A stretch of DNA of 40,223 bases, taken from IMG/VR virus record IMGVR_UViG_3300044712_000853, positions 1-40,223 of that record; one strand, given 5' to 3'. Numbering within the stretch: the stretch's first letter is position 1; each line of letters starts with the position of its first letter. This DNA comes from a virus. Below the pieces are notes generated by a model, which worked only from the letters and a program-made list of their open reading frames with translations, was not told the origin of the DNA and did no database searches. Shown one piece after another: positions 1 to 9,589 of this stretch. Both the position numbers and the translations under genes were made by a program.

Positions 1-324
1 GTAGAAGGCCCTCAGGGAGATGTTGGTGCTCAAGGAGCCCAGGGAGACGTTGGTGCTCAAGGTCCCCAAGGTGATTCCGGAGCTGATAGTACTGCGGAAG
101 GTCCTCAGGGTGCTACTGGTGCTCAGGGCGCACAGGGAACCCAAGGCTCAACTGGTCCTCAAGGTTCCGACGGTTCTATAGGAGACGTATGGACTCTAAC
201 AGGTGTTACAGGTACTCCATCAACTCCATCAACTGGTCAGTTCAAAATATACGTGAAGACTGACGGAAAGGTGTATGTATTGAACGATGCTGGTTCGGAG
301 ACACTCATTGGTTCTCAAACTTAA
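1..324 (+). CDS. Collagen-like fibre protein, C-terminal part (5' truncated)
   Basis: The reading frame is open from the first base to a TAA at 322, so only the last 107 residues are present. About the first 58 are Gly-X-Y triplets rich in GPQ, GAQ and GDV, a collagen-like triple-helix-forming region. A roughly 48-residue tail follows (starting GDVWTLTG and ending ETLIGSQT) that looks like a small beta-strand cap. Collagen-like stalks ending in a short globular tip are well known in phage fibres, where the stalk trimerises and the tip contacts the host or folds the trimer. The gene directly precedes three more collagen-like genes and is closed by a strong terminator hairpin. Its N-terminus, and so its docking domain, is outside the window. 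Confidence 0.85.
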   Translation, partial: VEGPQGDVGAQGAQGDVGAQGPQGDSGADSTAEGPQGATGAQGAQGTQGSTGPQGSDGSIGDVWTLTGVTGTPSTPSTGQFKIYVKTDGKVYVLNDAGSETLIGSQT

Positions 325-330
325 GTAACC

Positions 331-363
331 AGAGTGCGGTGAAAAATCTTCACCGCACTCTTT
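331..363 (+). terminator. Intrinsic terminator after first fibre gene
   Basis: A perfect 13-bp stem (331-343 pairs with 349-361, core GTGCGGTGAA) closes a 5-base loop and runs into a short T tract (TCTTT). It sits 7 bases after the stop codon and 30 bases before the next gene, where a terminator is expected. The T tract is short, so termination may be partial. Confidence 0.8.
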
Positions 364-392
364 ACAAATTACAGTAAGAAAGGGATATAAGG

Positions 393-1415
393 ATGGCTAT
401 CACTTACGCATCCAAGCAACCCCTAAAGATTACCGTTGAAGGTATCACAACTGAGTTATATGAGGGAGACGTTGTTTCAGAGCGAGATCTCCCTTTTTTG
501 CAAAAGTATCATAGGGAGAAACTTAACTTTCCAAGGATAAAAAAACCCGCTCCTCCTCGGGTGGATGCTGAACAAGAGGAACCGCTTACCGATGAGGTCT
601 TAGGGAAACTAAGGTCAGAACCTTTCCTCGATGATACTGCTATTAGGGACAGCGGTTCTAAGCGTCCTGAATCTTCCCCAAAAGAGATTTTACTCAAAGT
701 TTTCGAGAGTCTTCAGGGTCCTACAGGCCCGCCAGGACCCCCAGGACCTGTTGGTCTAAGAGGAGAGACTGGTGAGACGGGCATTCAGGGGCCTCAAGGT
801 CCGAGAGGCGTAACCGTTGATCGGTGGTCGTCGCTCGATTTAATTGCAATTCTTTCAGAGTCTCGTTTTTCCTTTAGCCAGGAAAATGAAGACTATCGGA
901 AAGTGAAGGCTGGACGACCCATTCGTTTTAAAAGAGATGAATCTTCTCCTTGGTCGTATGGTCTTGTAACTCTCGTTAACGACGATGAGGCCGATATAAT
1001 AGGAACCGATCTTGGAGATGAGATTTACGAAATTGAGATTGGACATTCCGAGACGGTTAGATGGTTTGATTTTTATTTGCAGGGTCAGATAACAGGTGGG
1101 CAATCTGATCTATTCGAGATGTTATCAGGGAGGCGTTTCACGTGGAGGTCAGGTCCGTCTCATATTATTGGTGTGTATGTTTATTTAACCTCAACAACTG
1201 GAGTAGTCGATCTTGATATCAAAATAAACGATACTAGTATAGCGAAATCTGAACCCTTGCTTCACGTGACAGATATTATGTCCGAAGTTAGCAGTGAGTG
1301 TAATATTTTGACGGGGTGTTCTAGATTAGTTTTTGGGGACCGTCTATTTCTTTCAAGCGGTTATGCTGATGAGTCTGCTGGGTTGGCTCTAACTCTTGTG
1401 ACTTGTGATGAATAA
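393..1415 (+). CDS. Collagen-like fibre protein with shared N-terminal docking domain
   Basis: 340 residues. Residues 1-45 match the N-termini of three other proteins in this window (genes at 1431, 3156 and 6677): an aromatic residue near position 5, PLKITVEGI, LYEGDVV, then a hydrophobic-KYH motif. Residues 46-108 are polar and look disordered. Residues 109-139 are a short collagen block (GPTGPPGPPGPVG and following triplets). Residues 140-340 look like a beta-rich globular head with alternating hydrophobics and a few cysteines near the C-terminus. I infer a trimeric virion appendage: N-terminal anchor, short collagen neck, C-terminal binding head. No enzymatic motif is visible. An AAAGGGA ribosome binding site precedes the ATG. 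The head is not one I recognise. Confidence 0.8.
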   Translation: MAITYASKQPLKITVEGITTELYEGDVVSERDLPFLQKYHREKLNFPRIKKPAPPRVDAEQEEPLTDEVLGKLRSEPFLDDTAIRDSGSKRPESSPKEILLKVFESLQGPTGPPGPPGPVGLRGETGETGIQGPQGPRGVTVDRWSSLDLIAILSESRFSFSQENEDYRKVKAGRPIRFKRDESSPWSYGLVTLVNDDEADIIGTDLGDEIYEIEIGHSETVRWFDFYLQGQITGGQSDLFEMLSGRRFTWRSGPSHIIGVYVYLTSTTGVVDLDIKINDTSIAKSEPLLHVTDIMSEVSSECNILTGCSRLVFGDRLFLSSGYADESAGLALTLVTCDE

Positions 1416-1430
1416 CAAGGAAAGTAACTG

Positions 1431-3152
1431 ATGCTCAGATATATTTACGCTGACAAGAATCCGTTAACTTTAACTGTTGGCGGCATTATCAAGTCTTATG
1501 TCATTAATCAAATTATAGATTATGAAGACCAGGATTACATACTCGCCAGGTATCCAGATAGGATAAGAATTATAGAAGAGGGGCCTAAGGGAAATGTTGG
1601 GCCGACTGGACCTACCGGAGTTATGGGTATTAGAGGAACTACTGGAGCAACTGGGCCTCAGGGACCGTCAGGCGGTCCGCTAGGACCTACGGGACCGCAA
1701 GGTCCTCCGGGCTATGGACTTGATGGAAGTCAGGGTTTTCAAGGCCCGATTGGAAGAGTAGGACCAATAGGCCCCACTGGAGAGACTGGGCCTACCGGCT
1801 TAACAGGACCCCAGGGAGATCGGGGCATAATGGGGTGGGATGGTCCCACCGGCCCACTCGGACCGACTGGATCTACGGGTCCTAGAGGAACAACTGGAAC
1901 CACAGGATATGTAGGTCCGACAGGACCTACGGGTGTTGGACCTACTGGCCCGGCTGGCCCTACGGGGTCTAGAGGATTTTTAGGCCCGTTAGGGCCAACA
2001 GGCCCACTGGGGCCTACTTCTACGGAACTTGGTCCTATGGGAAGAACTGGCCCAACTGGACCTCAAGGAAATCCTGGCGGGCCTGTTGGACCCACTGGAT
2101 CAACCGGACCTCAAGGAGAGGTAGGGCCTCCTGGTCCGAATATTGTCTACTCTCCTGATCACTTGCCTCTTGATTTTACGTGGGTGGATACGACTACCCT
2201 TCGTATTAGACGGGGCAGATACTATCGAGGAGGTCATAAGTGGCGAGGTAAATATCAAGATCTTACTCGAATAGTTAATTACTGGGATATTCCTGCCGAC
2301 TTAACCGTTAACGTATTTGGTACTTATAGTGAGGGGGATACTTCTGGGTTATTAGGCGGGGCGAAGGCGGTCAGTACGTGGTACTCGGTTTTCCTTGTAG
2401 GATCAACTCAAGCTGACGTTCTTGTACTCCCGTTTATCAGAGTCAAGTCAGCATCAGTTAATGCGGGCCGCACTACTGTAGCATTAGGAAAGAATGATAA
2501 CAGCATTACATCAGAAACCTCCCTTCTTCTTTCTAATGGTCTTTGGAACAACTACAGACTACTTAAAGTATCTGATGATGCTGCGGATGGAACCGTTCTT
2601 ATCATAGAAAATTCTATTAACGGGACTCCTGATGATACAATAACAGTCTTTGGAGACCAAGTTACTGCCGGAGCAAATCTAGTCGCCGGTAACTGGTTAC
2701 AGATGTTGCCTAAAACAGGTACTGATTGTTGCTACTTGGGTGTTATAAGAGTCTATGTTGACGGTTCTCTTCATTACTTTGCTAAGTCAGGCGGAGACTA
2801 TGTACTTCCAACAACTTGGATAAGCGGAAACCTATCTGCATCTCCAGGCAATACCTTTATAGGTACGGCGGTGCCTCCAATTGCTGTGGAAGCGTCTCTC
2901 ACCGTTAAGGCATCAATAACTAGCCCAACGTCAGGTCAATATGCTGTGTGTGACCTATTTGCCGGTGTTACCGGCTCTCTACTTTCGGCCCAGCTTTATT
3001 CCCCAAACACTGATGCGACACAGAGCGTGACGTGGAATTTATCGAGTGTTTGTCAAATAAGGAACCGCTTCTCCAAATTTACTCAACCTCTCAATACCTA
3101 TGAGCCAGCGACTACAGGAACTTTCCTTGTAGGTGGTTTCCGGGAGTTGTAA
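1431..3152 (+). CDS. Collagen-like fibre protein with shared N-terminal docking domain
   Basis: 573 residues. Residues 1-48 carry the shared docking domain ([14 protein letters not shown], then [11 protein letters not shown]). Residues 51-237 are a long Gly-X-Y region dominated by GPTGPTG, with a few phase breaks (around GYGLDG, GVGPTG, STELGP) that would act as flexible points in a triple helix. Residues 238-573 form a beta-rich C-terminal domain with threonine- and glycine-rich strands, typical of phage receptor-binding heads, but I cannot assign a family. The gene starts 15 bases after the previous stop, with an AAGGAAAG site, so it is cotranslated with its neighbour. Threonine in the Y position of the triplets is the usual composition in phage and Bacillus exosporium collagens. 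The function as a tail or head fibre is inferred. Confidence 0.82.
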   Translation: MLRYIYADKNPLTLTVGGIIKSYVINQIIDYEDQDYILARYPDRIRIIEEGPKGNVGPTGPTGVMGIRGTTGATGPQGPSGGPLGPTGPQGPPGYGLDGSQGFQGPIGRVGPIGPTGETGPTGLTGPQGDRGIMGWDGPTGPLGPTGSTGPRGTTGTTGYVGPTGPTGVGPTGPAGPTGSRGFLGPLGPTGPLGPTSTELGPMGRTGPTGPQGNPGGPVGPTGSTGPQGEVGPPGPNIVYSPDHLPLDFTWVDTTTLRIRRGRYYRGGHKWRGKYQDLTRIVNYWDIPADLTVNVFGTYSEGDTSGLLGGAKAVSTWYSVFLVGSTQADVLVLPFIRVKSASVNAGRTTVALGKNDNSITSETSLLLSNGLWNNYRLLKVSDDAADGTVLIIENSINGTPDDTITVFGDQVTAGANLVAGNWLQMLPKTGTDCCYLGVIRVYVDGSLHYFAKSGGDYVLPTTWISGNLSASPGNTFIGTAVPPIAVEASLTVKASITSPTSGQYAVCDLFAGVTGSLLSAQLYSPNTDATQSVTWNLSSVCQIRNRFSKFTQPLNTYEPATTGTFLVGGFREL

Positions 3153-3155
3153 AAT

Positions 3156-6100
3156 ATGGCATATAGATACTCAAGCGACACTTCTACGCGGATACAGCGT
3201 GCAGGAAACATCAGAATTTATAGCCGGGGAGATATTATTGATCCAGTTGATGAATCTTATATGCTGGAGCATTATTCTGGCAGGATTCAGCAGATTAGAC
3301 CTGATAACGTTATACCTACAGCAATCTCATCTTCTCCAACCGGTTCTGGTATTACTAGTGCCGCTGACGTATTTTATACTCATTCCGAACTCCCTTCAAT
3401 TACTAATGTTAAGCAATTTTGTGACTATACTCAACAAAATCTATTAAGAGAGGGGCCTACGGGTCCCCAGGGTGCTAGGGGCAATATCGGTTATCAGGGT
3501 CCACAAGGTACTCGAGGTTTTGATGGAAACTACGGAGAAACCGGTCCCGAAGGTGCCACAGGTGTTCAGGGACCGACTGGGGCTCCTGGAGTGGTGGGAC
3601 CAACAGGTCCTAGCGGAGCCCGAGGCGCAACTGGGCCTAGCGGAGGTCCCTTAGGCCCCACAGGGCCTACAGGGGAAGGATTATTAGGTCCGACTGGACC
3701 GACCGGAATCGGGCACACTGGACCAACCGGAAGAGTTGGGCCGACAGGTTTTCCTGGCCCGCAGGGATACGACGGTCCTACAGGAATGCAGGGCTGGATG
3801 GGAGAAACTGGGCCTACCGGGCCTACTGGATACTTTGAGACCACAAATTTTCCGTTCACATCGGGGTTTACCGGTCCGTTGCCGGATGATAAAATTCTTC
3901 GGCCAATGATGGCAATGAGGCTACCCAGGAATGCTATATTTGATGGAATGAACCCGGCTCTTCTGGGTGAATTTAGAGCCACTGCAGACGTTGGAAATGC
4001 TGACGGCGCTGGTGTCGCCGGATACTCAGACGTTAGAAGCGGCGGCAGGTTGTATCAAACATTCGGAGGATATTTTTACACAGTAATCCGAGACGGTGGA
4101 ATCATAGACGGTTTTGAGACACTTGGGAGTAAGTCGAAACTTAAGATGGAGTCTGGCTCCGCGGTCTTAGTAGACCACCCAGAGGCAATAGTTAGTGGTT
4201 TTAAGGCCGAGTTAGAACTCCTCAATGGCTGGAATAATACAGGAAACCAAGTTACTACTGTCATCGAAGCAGCCTCTAATGTAGGGACCCCCAGATCTCT
4301 CTATGGCGGTAGGGGGTTAGCACAGTTTGGGATAGACCTCTCTAGGGCTGAGGTAAGTGAAGTTGTCCGAGGAACGCGATCCTTTGACACCACACCTCTC
4401 TTAAATACCCCGTTTACCAGAATCTCCGATGAGCATAATGTCACGGAAAGATTAACAGCGGGAGAGTTTTCGAGCCTTTATCTTCGGAAACAGTCTGCGA
4501 TAGACCTTACTGATTCTATATTGTCGTGTGCAAATTTTTATACTGAATTACTAGACGGCGGTATTTTTTCCTCCGCTTATGGTTCTAGGTCTTATCTTGT
4601 AGTTCGAGACGGGTCTCAGTCTACACAAGAGATAGCGGGATCATCAAATTCCGTGGTTGTGGAGGGGGGTTCTACAGTTGTAAGCGGTAATGTGGCAGCC
4701 TCAACCTTTGAAGTAGTCCTTCAGACTGATTCTATCTTAACAGGTGCTACAGGAGAGGTTGTTACAGGTCTCAAAATCAACGTTTCAGATGACGGGGCAA
4801 ATAAGGATGATTTTGACGGTAGAGTAACTGCCGTAGAGATAGCGGGAACGTCTTTTGATTCTGTGGAGAAGATTGTCGGGGAGGCGATTAGTTCGATCTA
4901 TGATTTATCTGAAATCAACGCTCCTATTGGTCTTGATTTTAGGGGGTCCACTACGGATGTTCCTTTACAAATGATTGAGGGGTCTGTGCTAGGTTTCGGA
5001 GATTCTATAGCAAGTGATAATTACGGGTTCAGAGAGAACTCCGGTATGGTAGAGGTCAGACATTTCGGAGAAGATTGGCACGAAATTCCTATTAGTGGTC
5101 AGGTTATCCAAACGATATACGTAGATCATAATAGAACAGATATTTATGAGTCATCAGGGAGCGAAGATAAGCCATACACGACTTTAGGAGATGCTTTGGA
5201 TAGCATATTGGATGCTTCATCTTCAAAGATATATCTTGTGAAGATTGTGTCTACGGAAATCTCTACCGAATCTTCTTTAACCGTGCAGCCCTTTGTGATA
5301 TTGCAGGGCAATTCAAAATCCACCATTCTTTCTGGGTGTGATATAGCAATGGCTACCGTTGCAGGGGATAATCTCCAGTCTTTTTGGTTTGAAAATCTAA
5401 CCTTAATAGGAGGGTCGGTTACTCTGAGCAGGGTGGGTCACAATCAGGACACCTACAATTCAGATCACGCCGCGGGCTCCGCTTTCGTAAGCTTCGTTAG
5501 GTGCGATATACAATCGCCTATCACATTTGACGGACAGTACGCTGATTCAGATACTTTAGAGATAAAGAGCAGTGAACTAAGTGAAACATGTAACATTCAG
5601 GGCGGAACTTTGAATTTCATATCTTCTATGCAACATAGTGACACCGTATCATTGACTGATCCGACCGGGTCTGATCCTGAGGCAAAGACGGTAATGAACA
5701 TTTATAGTTCTTCACTCAAAGATACTGTTTCTGTTGGTAGTAATTGCTTCTTGAATTATGATTCAGTATCTGACCCATCGGTGTGGGGCGGTAGTATAAC
5801 TGGGGCAGGAACGGTGAGCCGAAACTTAATTCAACCCAATACGCCTGTTATGCCTGAAGGCTCAGGAAATTACCACGTCGATTTTTCTAACTCGACTGCG
5901 TCTGTAGCCCCTGTGAGGTATAACAGTGATGACGTGACTGATCCAGGATCAGCGTCTGGTTTGGGGTACTATCCTAGAATAAACTATTTGCCGGGATCTG
6001 TTCCTGGAATTTTTAATACAAAGTGGCTAAAGATTGACGTAGGAGGTAGTGCTTATTACGCCCCACTATTCAGTTTGACAGGACCCACTTGTCCAAACAT

Positions 6101-6236
6101 TCTCGGACCTACTGGTCCTACCGGACCACAAGGTGTTACTGGAGCAGAAGGACCTACAGGAGCACAGGGACCCGCTGGATCTAATGGAAACGTTGGGCCT
6201 ACCGGACCTGTGGGACCGACTGGTCCGACTGGTTAA
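3156..6236 (+). CDS. Large collagen-like fibre with beta-helix-like domain and C-terminal collagen tail
   Basis: 1026 residues. Residues 1-48 are the shared docking domain ([16 protein letters not shown], then SGRIQQI). A linker follows, then a collagen block at about 100-225. Residues 226-640 are beta-rich and repetitive in style (alternating GG and V/I strands). From about 648 the sequence [20 protein letters not shown] followed by [11 protein letters not shown] matches the entry strand of pectin-lyase-like right-handed beta helices common in phage tailspikes, continuing to about 900. After about 980 the chain returns to Gly-X-Y and stops on GPTGPTG directly before TAA, so there is no globular tip after the second collagen block. 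The start overlaps the end region of the previous gene (3 bases between them). The role as the longest fibre or spike of the cassette is inferred. Any polysaccharide-binding or lyase activity is speculative. Confidence 0.8.
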   Translation: MAYRYSSDTSTRIQRAGNIRIYSRGDIIDPVDESYMLEHYSGRIQQIRPDNVIPTAISSSPTGSGITSAADVFYTHSELPSITNVKQFCDYTQQNLLREGPTGPQGARGNIGYQGPQGTRGFDGNYGETGPEGATGVQGPTGAPGVVGPTGPSGARGATGPSGGPLGPTGPTGEGLLGPTGPTGIGHTGPTGRVGPTGFPGPQGYDGPTGMQGWMGETGPTGPTGYFETTNFPFTSGFTGPLPDDKILRPMMAMRLPRNAIFDGMNPALLGEFRATADVGNADGAGVAGYSDVRSGGRLYQTFGGYFYTVIRDGGIIDGFETLGSKSKLKMESGSAVLVDHPEAIVSGFKAELELLNGWNNTGNQVTTVIEAASNVGTPRSLYGGRGLAQFGIDLSRAEVSEVVRGTRSFDTTPLLNTPFTRISDEHNVTERLTAGEFSSLYLRKQSAIDLTDSILSCANFYTELLDGGIFSSAYGSRSYLVVRDGSQSTQEIAGSSNSVVVEGGSTVVSGNVAASTFEVVLQTDSILTGATGEVVTGLKINVSDDGANKDDFDGRVTAVEIAGTSFDSVEKIVGEAISSIYDLSEINAPIGLDFRGSTTDVPLQMIEGSVLGFGDSIASDNYGFRENSGMVEVRHFGEDWHEIPISGQVIQTIYVDHNRTDIYESSGSEDKPYTTLGDALDSILDASSSKIYLVKIVSTEISTESSLTVQPFVILQGNSKSTILSGCDIAMATVAGDNLQSFWFENLTLIGGSVTLSRVGHNQDTYNSDHAAGSAFVSFVRCDIQSPITFDGQYADSDTLEIKSSELSETCNIQGGTLNFISSMQHSDTVSLTDPTGSDPEAKTVMNIYSSSLKDTVSVGSNCFLNYDSVSDPSVWGGSITGAGTVSRNLIQPNTPVMPEGSGNYHVDFSNSTASVAPVRYNSDDVTDPGSASGLGYYPRINYLPGSVPGIFNTKWLKIDVGGSAYYAPLFSLTGPTCPNILGPTGPTGPQGVTGAEGPTGAQGPAGSNGNVGPTGPVGPTGPTG

Positions 6237-6268
6237 TAAACTAAGCCTTTTATTTAAGGAGGTAATTT

Positions 6269-6625
6269 ATGATTACATTGCGATTTACGGAACAGCAGTT
6301 CCAATCTCTTCAGAATTTGTTAGGTCCACAGCCCGTAGCATTTGACGAAGTAGAGCGGGTCTCGTTTTTGAGCCGAGCCCTCAAGTCTCCTCGAATTAAT
6401 CCAAATAATTCTATTGAGGTAGACTTGAATAGTGAAGATTTAGAACTCTTGCACGCTCTATTGCAAGAAGGGACTATTCGAATCAAAGAGATTCCAGCAG
6501 CTCTTGATTTATTAAGGGCTCTTACTCCAGCTACGCAGGGAGAAGACGGGCCTTTATATGAACAAGAACAAGATGATACACGAACAGCTACTGTTCACCG
6601 ATTAGAGAATAGGGTTCGAGAATGA
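6269..6625 (+). CDS. Small protein of unknown function
   Basis: 118 residues, acidic, predicted mostly helical with leucine-rich stretches (residues 50-90, for example LELLHALLQEG and IPAALDLLRALT) and a polar, probably disordered C-terminus. It has the best ribosome binding site of the region (AAGGAGG at 6256-6262, 6 bases before the ATG), so it is probably well expressed. I do not recognise the family. It lies between the fibre cassette and a gene that shares the fibre docking domain, which would suit a fibre chaperone or attachment factor, but nothing in the sequence proves that. Confidence 0.65.
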   Translation: MITLRFTEQQFQSLQNLLGPQPVAFDEVERVSFLSRALKSPRINPNNSIEVDLNSEDLELLHALLQEGTIRIKEIPAALDLLRALTPATQGEDGPLYEQEQDDTRTATVHRLENRVRE

Positions 6626-6676
6626 CAAAACGTGGAAAGAATCAGTCTTTCTTCAAATAACAGAAAGGAGTAGATT

Positions 6677-7186
6677 ATGTCTCCCTGGAAGTATGTATTT
6701 GATGAGCCGTTGGACATTATTAATCACGGTATTCCATATCACCTCTATAAGGGAAAGATTGTAAAAGCAGTTCATACACCTTATGTGTTGAAGAAATATC
6801 CTGAACGGATTATGGAATGTGATGAAGCAGGTGAACTTTTTGTAACAAAGAGTATTAAGGCCGAACAGCCTGTTCCTTTTGTGAAGATTGAGCCTGAAAA
6901 AGTGGTGGAAGTTATTGAAGAGGCTAAGGAGCCTGAAATTAAGATAGAGGAACCTGTTCTTGCATTATCTGAGCCGAAATCGCCCTCTGTTCCTAAGGTT
7001 GTTGAGAAGAAACCCAAGAAAGAAACTGCGGTTAAGTCTGTAGTAGAAGGAATCAAAAATTCTTCTCAACTCAAAAGTATGTTCAAGGAAGACCTCGAAG
7101 ATCTATGTAGGAAATTAGGTATCAGTGAGGTCGGAACGAAGGGGGCCTTGATCAAGAAAATCAGTGCCGCTCTTAACATCAAATAG
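6677..7186 (+). CDS. Fibre-type docking domain fused to SAP/HeH-like C-terminal domain
   Basis: 169 residues in three parts. Residues 1-50 are the fourth copy of the docking domain of the collagen fibres (YVFDEPLDIINHGIPYHLY, then PYVLKKYPERI). Residues 51-128 are a K/E/P/V-rich low-complexity linker (PVPFVKIEPEKVVEVIEEAK and similar). Residues about 131-167 form a helix-extension-helix pattern (LKSMFKEDLEDLCRKLGI, then GTKGALIKKISAAL), the layout of SAP/HeH/LEM-like domains, which in other proteins bind nucleic acid or act as small protein adaptors. Replacing the collagen with this domain suggests an adaptor that shares the fibre's virion docking site. The ATG has a GAAAGGAG site. The stop is 7 bases before the next gene. 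Domain assignment is by eye. Confidence 0.7.
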   Translation: MSPWKYVFDEPLDIINHGIPYHLYKGKIVKAVHTPYVLKKYPERIMECDEAGELFVTKSIKAEQPVPFVKIEPEKVVEVIEEAKEPEIKIEEPVLALSEPKSPSVPKVVEKKPKKETAVKSVVEGIKNSSQLKSMFKEDLEDLCRKLGISEVGTKGALIKKISAALNIK

Positions 7187-7193
7187 GTAAGCG

Positions 7194-7784
7194 ATGGCCC
7201 TTATAGAAGAATTACAGCCCTATCTCCTAACTATTTGTGGAGATGTAATAGACGATGAACTGACACGTGAAGAGTTTCAGCATATCGTTTCCAGGGCTTT
7301 ACAGGAATACAATGCCTGGATGGGAGATGAGTATGAGATAACCGTCACAATAAGCGGTACTTTTACGCTCACTGAGAGTAAAAAAGTTGGTTATCAATTC
7401 CCTCAACCCTATCCAGTCATTGCTACCGCTACCCCTGTGTATGCTGGTTTTAACTGGTTTTCAGATATGCAGTTCGCAGCCAGCACGTATGACAGAAAAA
7501 TAGGTCTTCTCTCGGTGCCCTCTACCGGTCTATACATTGTTAAGGCCGTCGGGGAGCTGACTCTGGAGCGAGCAAACCAGACGGATCATCCTTTATTTTA
7601 TGAGTGTCTTGAGGCTTACTATAAGATTATCGTAGGAAGTAGGCGCAAGCGATTCCAAATGGTTGATTTTCAACTACAGAGCGATGGGGCTGATATGTAT
7701 AATGAGGGGCAAACAATGTTGGACGCTTTGAGAGAGCGATTGCAAGATAATGAACCCTTCTGGAACGTCCTCTCGTTGCGATAA
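7194..7784 (+). CDS. Putative neck/connector-type virion protein
   Basis: 196 residues. The N-terminal helix pair (EEFQHIVSRALQEYNAW) has the pattern I..AL.EY that I associate with phage neck or connector proteins. The middle is beta-rich. The C-terminal helices (LFYECLEAYYKIIVGSRRKR, then GQTMLDALRERLQDN) resemble the packing helices of the same class. Its position as the first of six small structural-type genes before the sheath also fits a head-completion or neck role. No catalytic motif or membrane segment is seen. The family is not certain, so the assignment rests on pattern and context. Confidence 0.55.
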   Translation: MALIEELQPYLLTICGDVIDDELTREEFQHIVSRALQEYNAWMGDEYEITVTISGTFTLTESKKVGYQFPQPYPVIATATPVYAGFNWFSDMQFAASTYDRKIGLLSVPSTGLYIVKAVGELTLERANQTDHPLFYECLEAYYKIIVGSRRKRFQMVDFQLQSDGADMYNEGQTMLDALRERLQDNEPFWNVLSLR

Positions 7785-7791
7785 GAGGTGA

Positions 7792-8352
7792 ATGATGATA
7801 AAAGCAACTGATATCCTAGAGTCTTTAGATTCGCTGAGAAAATCCGTAGATGAATCTTACCAAGTTCTTCACGGAACAGACGCCTCCGCGGTTTTGAGAG
7901 GAGATGAAATAATCCTTAGGACTCTGGGTAGGGTCTGGAAAGTTCCGGTCTATATGCAGAATGAGGAAGTCAAGACTCCTGTTGATGGCGTTATCGTTCC
8001 ACTCTATAATCCCATAGCAAACCTGATGGATGAGTTACGAAAGAATCCGGAGGGTATACCTGTAAAGGTTTTGGATTCTAGTATTCTTCACCTCGATCCC
8101 GGTAGGGATAGGGAGGTAGACGTTGCTCGGGGGCTCAATATTGCCAACTTAAGTAAGCGCGGTCAATTCTTTAACATTGGAGACTATCCGCGTTTTACCG
8201 AACCTGATATGCCTGATGGGAGTGGGTTACCGGAACTTTTGAAAGAGAAGGTAAAAATCGGGGGGAATGCATCGAGCGGGGGAAACCCTAACCCATTCTA
8301 TATGCACCGTGACGGTTATCGCGGGACTGACGAAGGGGAAGATGAAGAATGA
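7792..8352 (+). CDS. Virion-associated protein of unknown function with N-terminal A-x-D-I-L motif
   Basis: 186 residues. The start is ATG at 7792 (a second ATG follows at 7795), behind an AGAGGTG site. The N-terminus (IKATDILESLDSLRKSVDE) is an amphipathic helix containing the motif KATDILESL, which recurs in variant form in four other proteins of this window. The rest is mixed alpha/beta with a Gly/Asn-rich C-terminus that looks disordered. The stop overlaps the next start (ATGA), showing tight translational coupling. Neck-region structural role inferred from position only. Family not recognised. Confidence 0.6.
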   Translation: MMIKATDILESLDSLRKSVDESYQVLHGTDASAVLRGDEIILRTLGRVWKVPVYMQNEEVKTPVDGVIVPLYNPIANLMDELRKNPEGIPVKVLDSSILHLDPGRDREVDVARGLNIANLSKRGQFFNIGDYPRFTEPDMPDGSGLPELLKEKVKIGGNASSGGNPNPFYMHRDGYRGTDEGEDEE

Positions 8353-8765
8353 TAAGCCTATCTCCTCAAATAACTGAGTTGGTCGTTAACCGGAAGAAGA
8401 TACGCGGCACAATAAGTATTAAAGCGTACATCGAATCTATGGACGATACCTCTGATTATTTGAAAGAGGTTTCTGGGTGGGCGGATTCGCTGGCTAGTAA
8501 CCTTGGTTTTGTGATAGACCAATCTTCGTTTCAGGAATTAGTAGAGGATATAGGTATAAAAAACTGTGAAGTCTACGTTAGCACTGTAGATACAGGCAGC
8601 AGAGAACTTGTTATTAAGTATTCAACTGATAAAACACTTCAAGGACTGTTGAGCGGAGACCTCGATCAGGAAGTTTACGACCTCGGAGAGTGCTCTTTCA
8701 GATTCGACGTTCTCCAAGCCGGAACCTCTGAGTCGTCCATTCTCACCCTTACAGTACCTTTCTAA
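8349..8765 (+). CDS. Small structural-type protein of unknown function
   Basis: 138 residues, acidic, alternating strands and short helices: an N-terminal beta segment (ITELVVNRKKIRGTISIKAY), a helical middle (residues 30-65), and C-terminal strands (YDLGECSFRFDVLQ, then SSILTLTVPF). The ATG overlaps the preceding TGA (ATGA), so it is coupled to the upstream gene. The size and alpha/beta make-up are compatible with head-tail joining or tail-terminator proteins, but there is no diagnostic motif and I do not assign it. Confidence 0.55.
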   Translation: MISLSPQITELVVNRKKIRGTISIKAYIESMDDTSDYLKEVSGWADSLASNLGFVIDQSSFQELVEDIGIKNCEVYVSTVDTGSRELVIKYSTDKTLQGLLSGDLDQEVYDLGECSFRFDVLQAGTSESSILTLTVPF

Positions 8766-8771
8766 TAGCTG

Positions 8772-9581
8772 ATGCGCGCACCTAAATTAAAGAAATGGTT
8801 ACCGGATCGTTGGTATGAACGGCAACGAAAGTATGCCGATCATCATATTAACTATGCGGGTCAGATTGTTAAGAGGATACGAAGGTCCGACAGGGTCTAT
8901 AATTTTTACAACGACCTAATCTCGGCTGGCGTAGAGGTTCACGATATTAAAACGATGATCGTGAGAGATCCCCTGGGCGATCCCATTATGGGTAAGATTC
9001 TAGGTCAGTTGGAGGATGAGGTTGAACTGTCGGCTTATTTTAAGCGGTCGGACAATGTTTGGAACGGGGATCTTATCGTCATTGAACTCAAATCGGTTGA
9101 GGGAGAACTTGATAGAGATGTTTATGAAGTTGTTTTGATCCGAACCTGGTTATACGAACAGGAAGCGCTAAGAAAATTTCGTCTCGCTCCCATTCGTGAC
9201 GGTGAATTGAAGAAGATTTATGAAAGCGAGTCCCTTGATGACAATCCCCCAACATTTGAGGGCACGGCTCCTCATTCAGTAGAAGCAGAGAAAGCAGATA
9301 TAATGCGACACCCTGGCGGTTTTAGCGAGAGTTATCACGGGGGCTTTGAGAATAAAAAAGATGATAATGCGGTTTATCCATTTCCGTTTAAAGAAGCCGC
9401 AGTATCCGCAGATACCACTGAGGTTCTTAGAGAAGAGGCCGGAATTACTCCGACTCAAGAGGAGCCCGTAGAGAGGAATGAAAAGTTTATCGAGTCTATG
9501 CCGAACCCGGAGAGGGAAATAGTTTATTCAGAAAAGCCAATAAAGAAGCAGAAGGATCCATTTAAAGACCCGATTTATTAA
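8772..9581 (+). CDS. Putative neck or tail-completion protein
   Basis: 269 residues. The first 35 are strongly basic and aromatic (KKWLPDRWYERQRKYADHH). Residues 40-150 are a compact alpha/beta domain (VRDPLGDPIMGKILGQLEDE, then VYEVVLIRTWLYEQEAL). Residues 160-269 are acidic, Pro-rich and probably disordered, ending in KDPFKDPIY. The globular core with a long flexible tail is often seen in neck proteins that reach between head and tail, but I do not recognise the family. It starts 6 bases after the previous stop and ends 8 bases before the next ATG. Confidence 0.55.
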   Translation: MRAPKLKKWLPDRWYERQRKYADHHINYAGQIVKRIRRSDRVYNFYNDLISAGVEVHDIKTMIVRDPLGDPIMGKILGQLEDEVELSAYFKRSDNVWNGDLIVIELKSVEGELDRDVYEVVLIRTWLYEQEALRKFRLAPIRDGELKKIYESESLDDNPPTFEGTAPHSVEAEKADIMRHPGGFSESYHGGFENKKDDNAVYPFPFKEAAVSADTTEVLREEAGITPTQEEPVERNEKFIESMPNPEREIVYSEKPIKKQKDPFKDPIY

Positions 9582-9589
9582 GGTGAAAT

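Noticed and set aside
1-2130. DNA repeats of the GGN-CCN-ACN type that could be a CRISPR array or tandem repeat element
   Set aside because: They are in-frame collagen codons with degenerate third positions, without fixed-length repeats or spacers. No CRISPR-like array occurs in the window.
3133-3447. + strand frame of 104 codons overlapping two fibre genes
   Set aside because: It is out of frame with the 1431 and 3156 fibre genes, which both show conserved domains there, and it has an unlikely, Leu/Ile-rich composition.
3566-3982. Minus-strand reading frame of 138 codons rich in PVGPVG
   Set aside because: It is the mirror of the collagen repeats: GPT/GXY codons read backwards stay open. 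No ribosome site and no independent coding signal.
6622-6660. 12-codon frame ATGACAAAACGTGG ... TAA overlapping the stop of the 6269 gene
   Set aside because: Too short to support as a gene without protein data. The ATGA overlap alone occurs often by chance in A-rich phage DNA.
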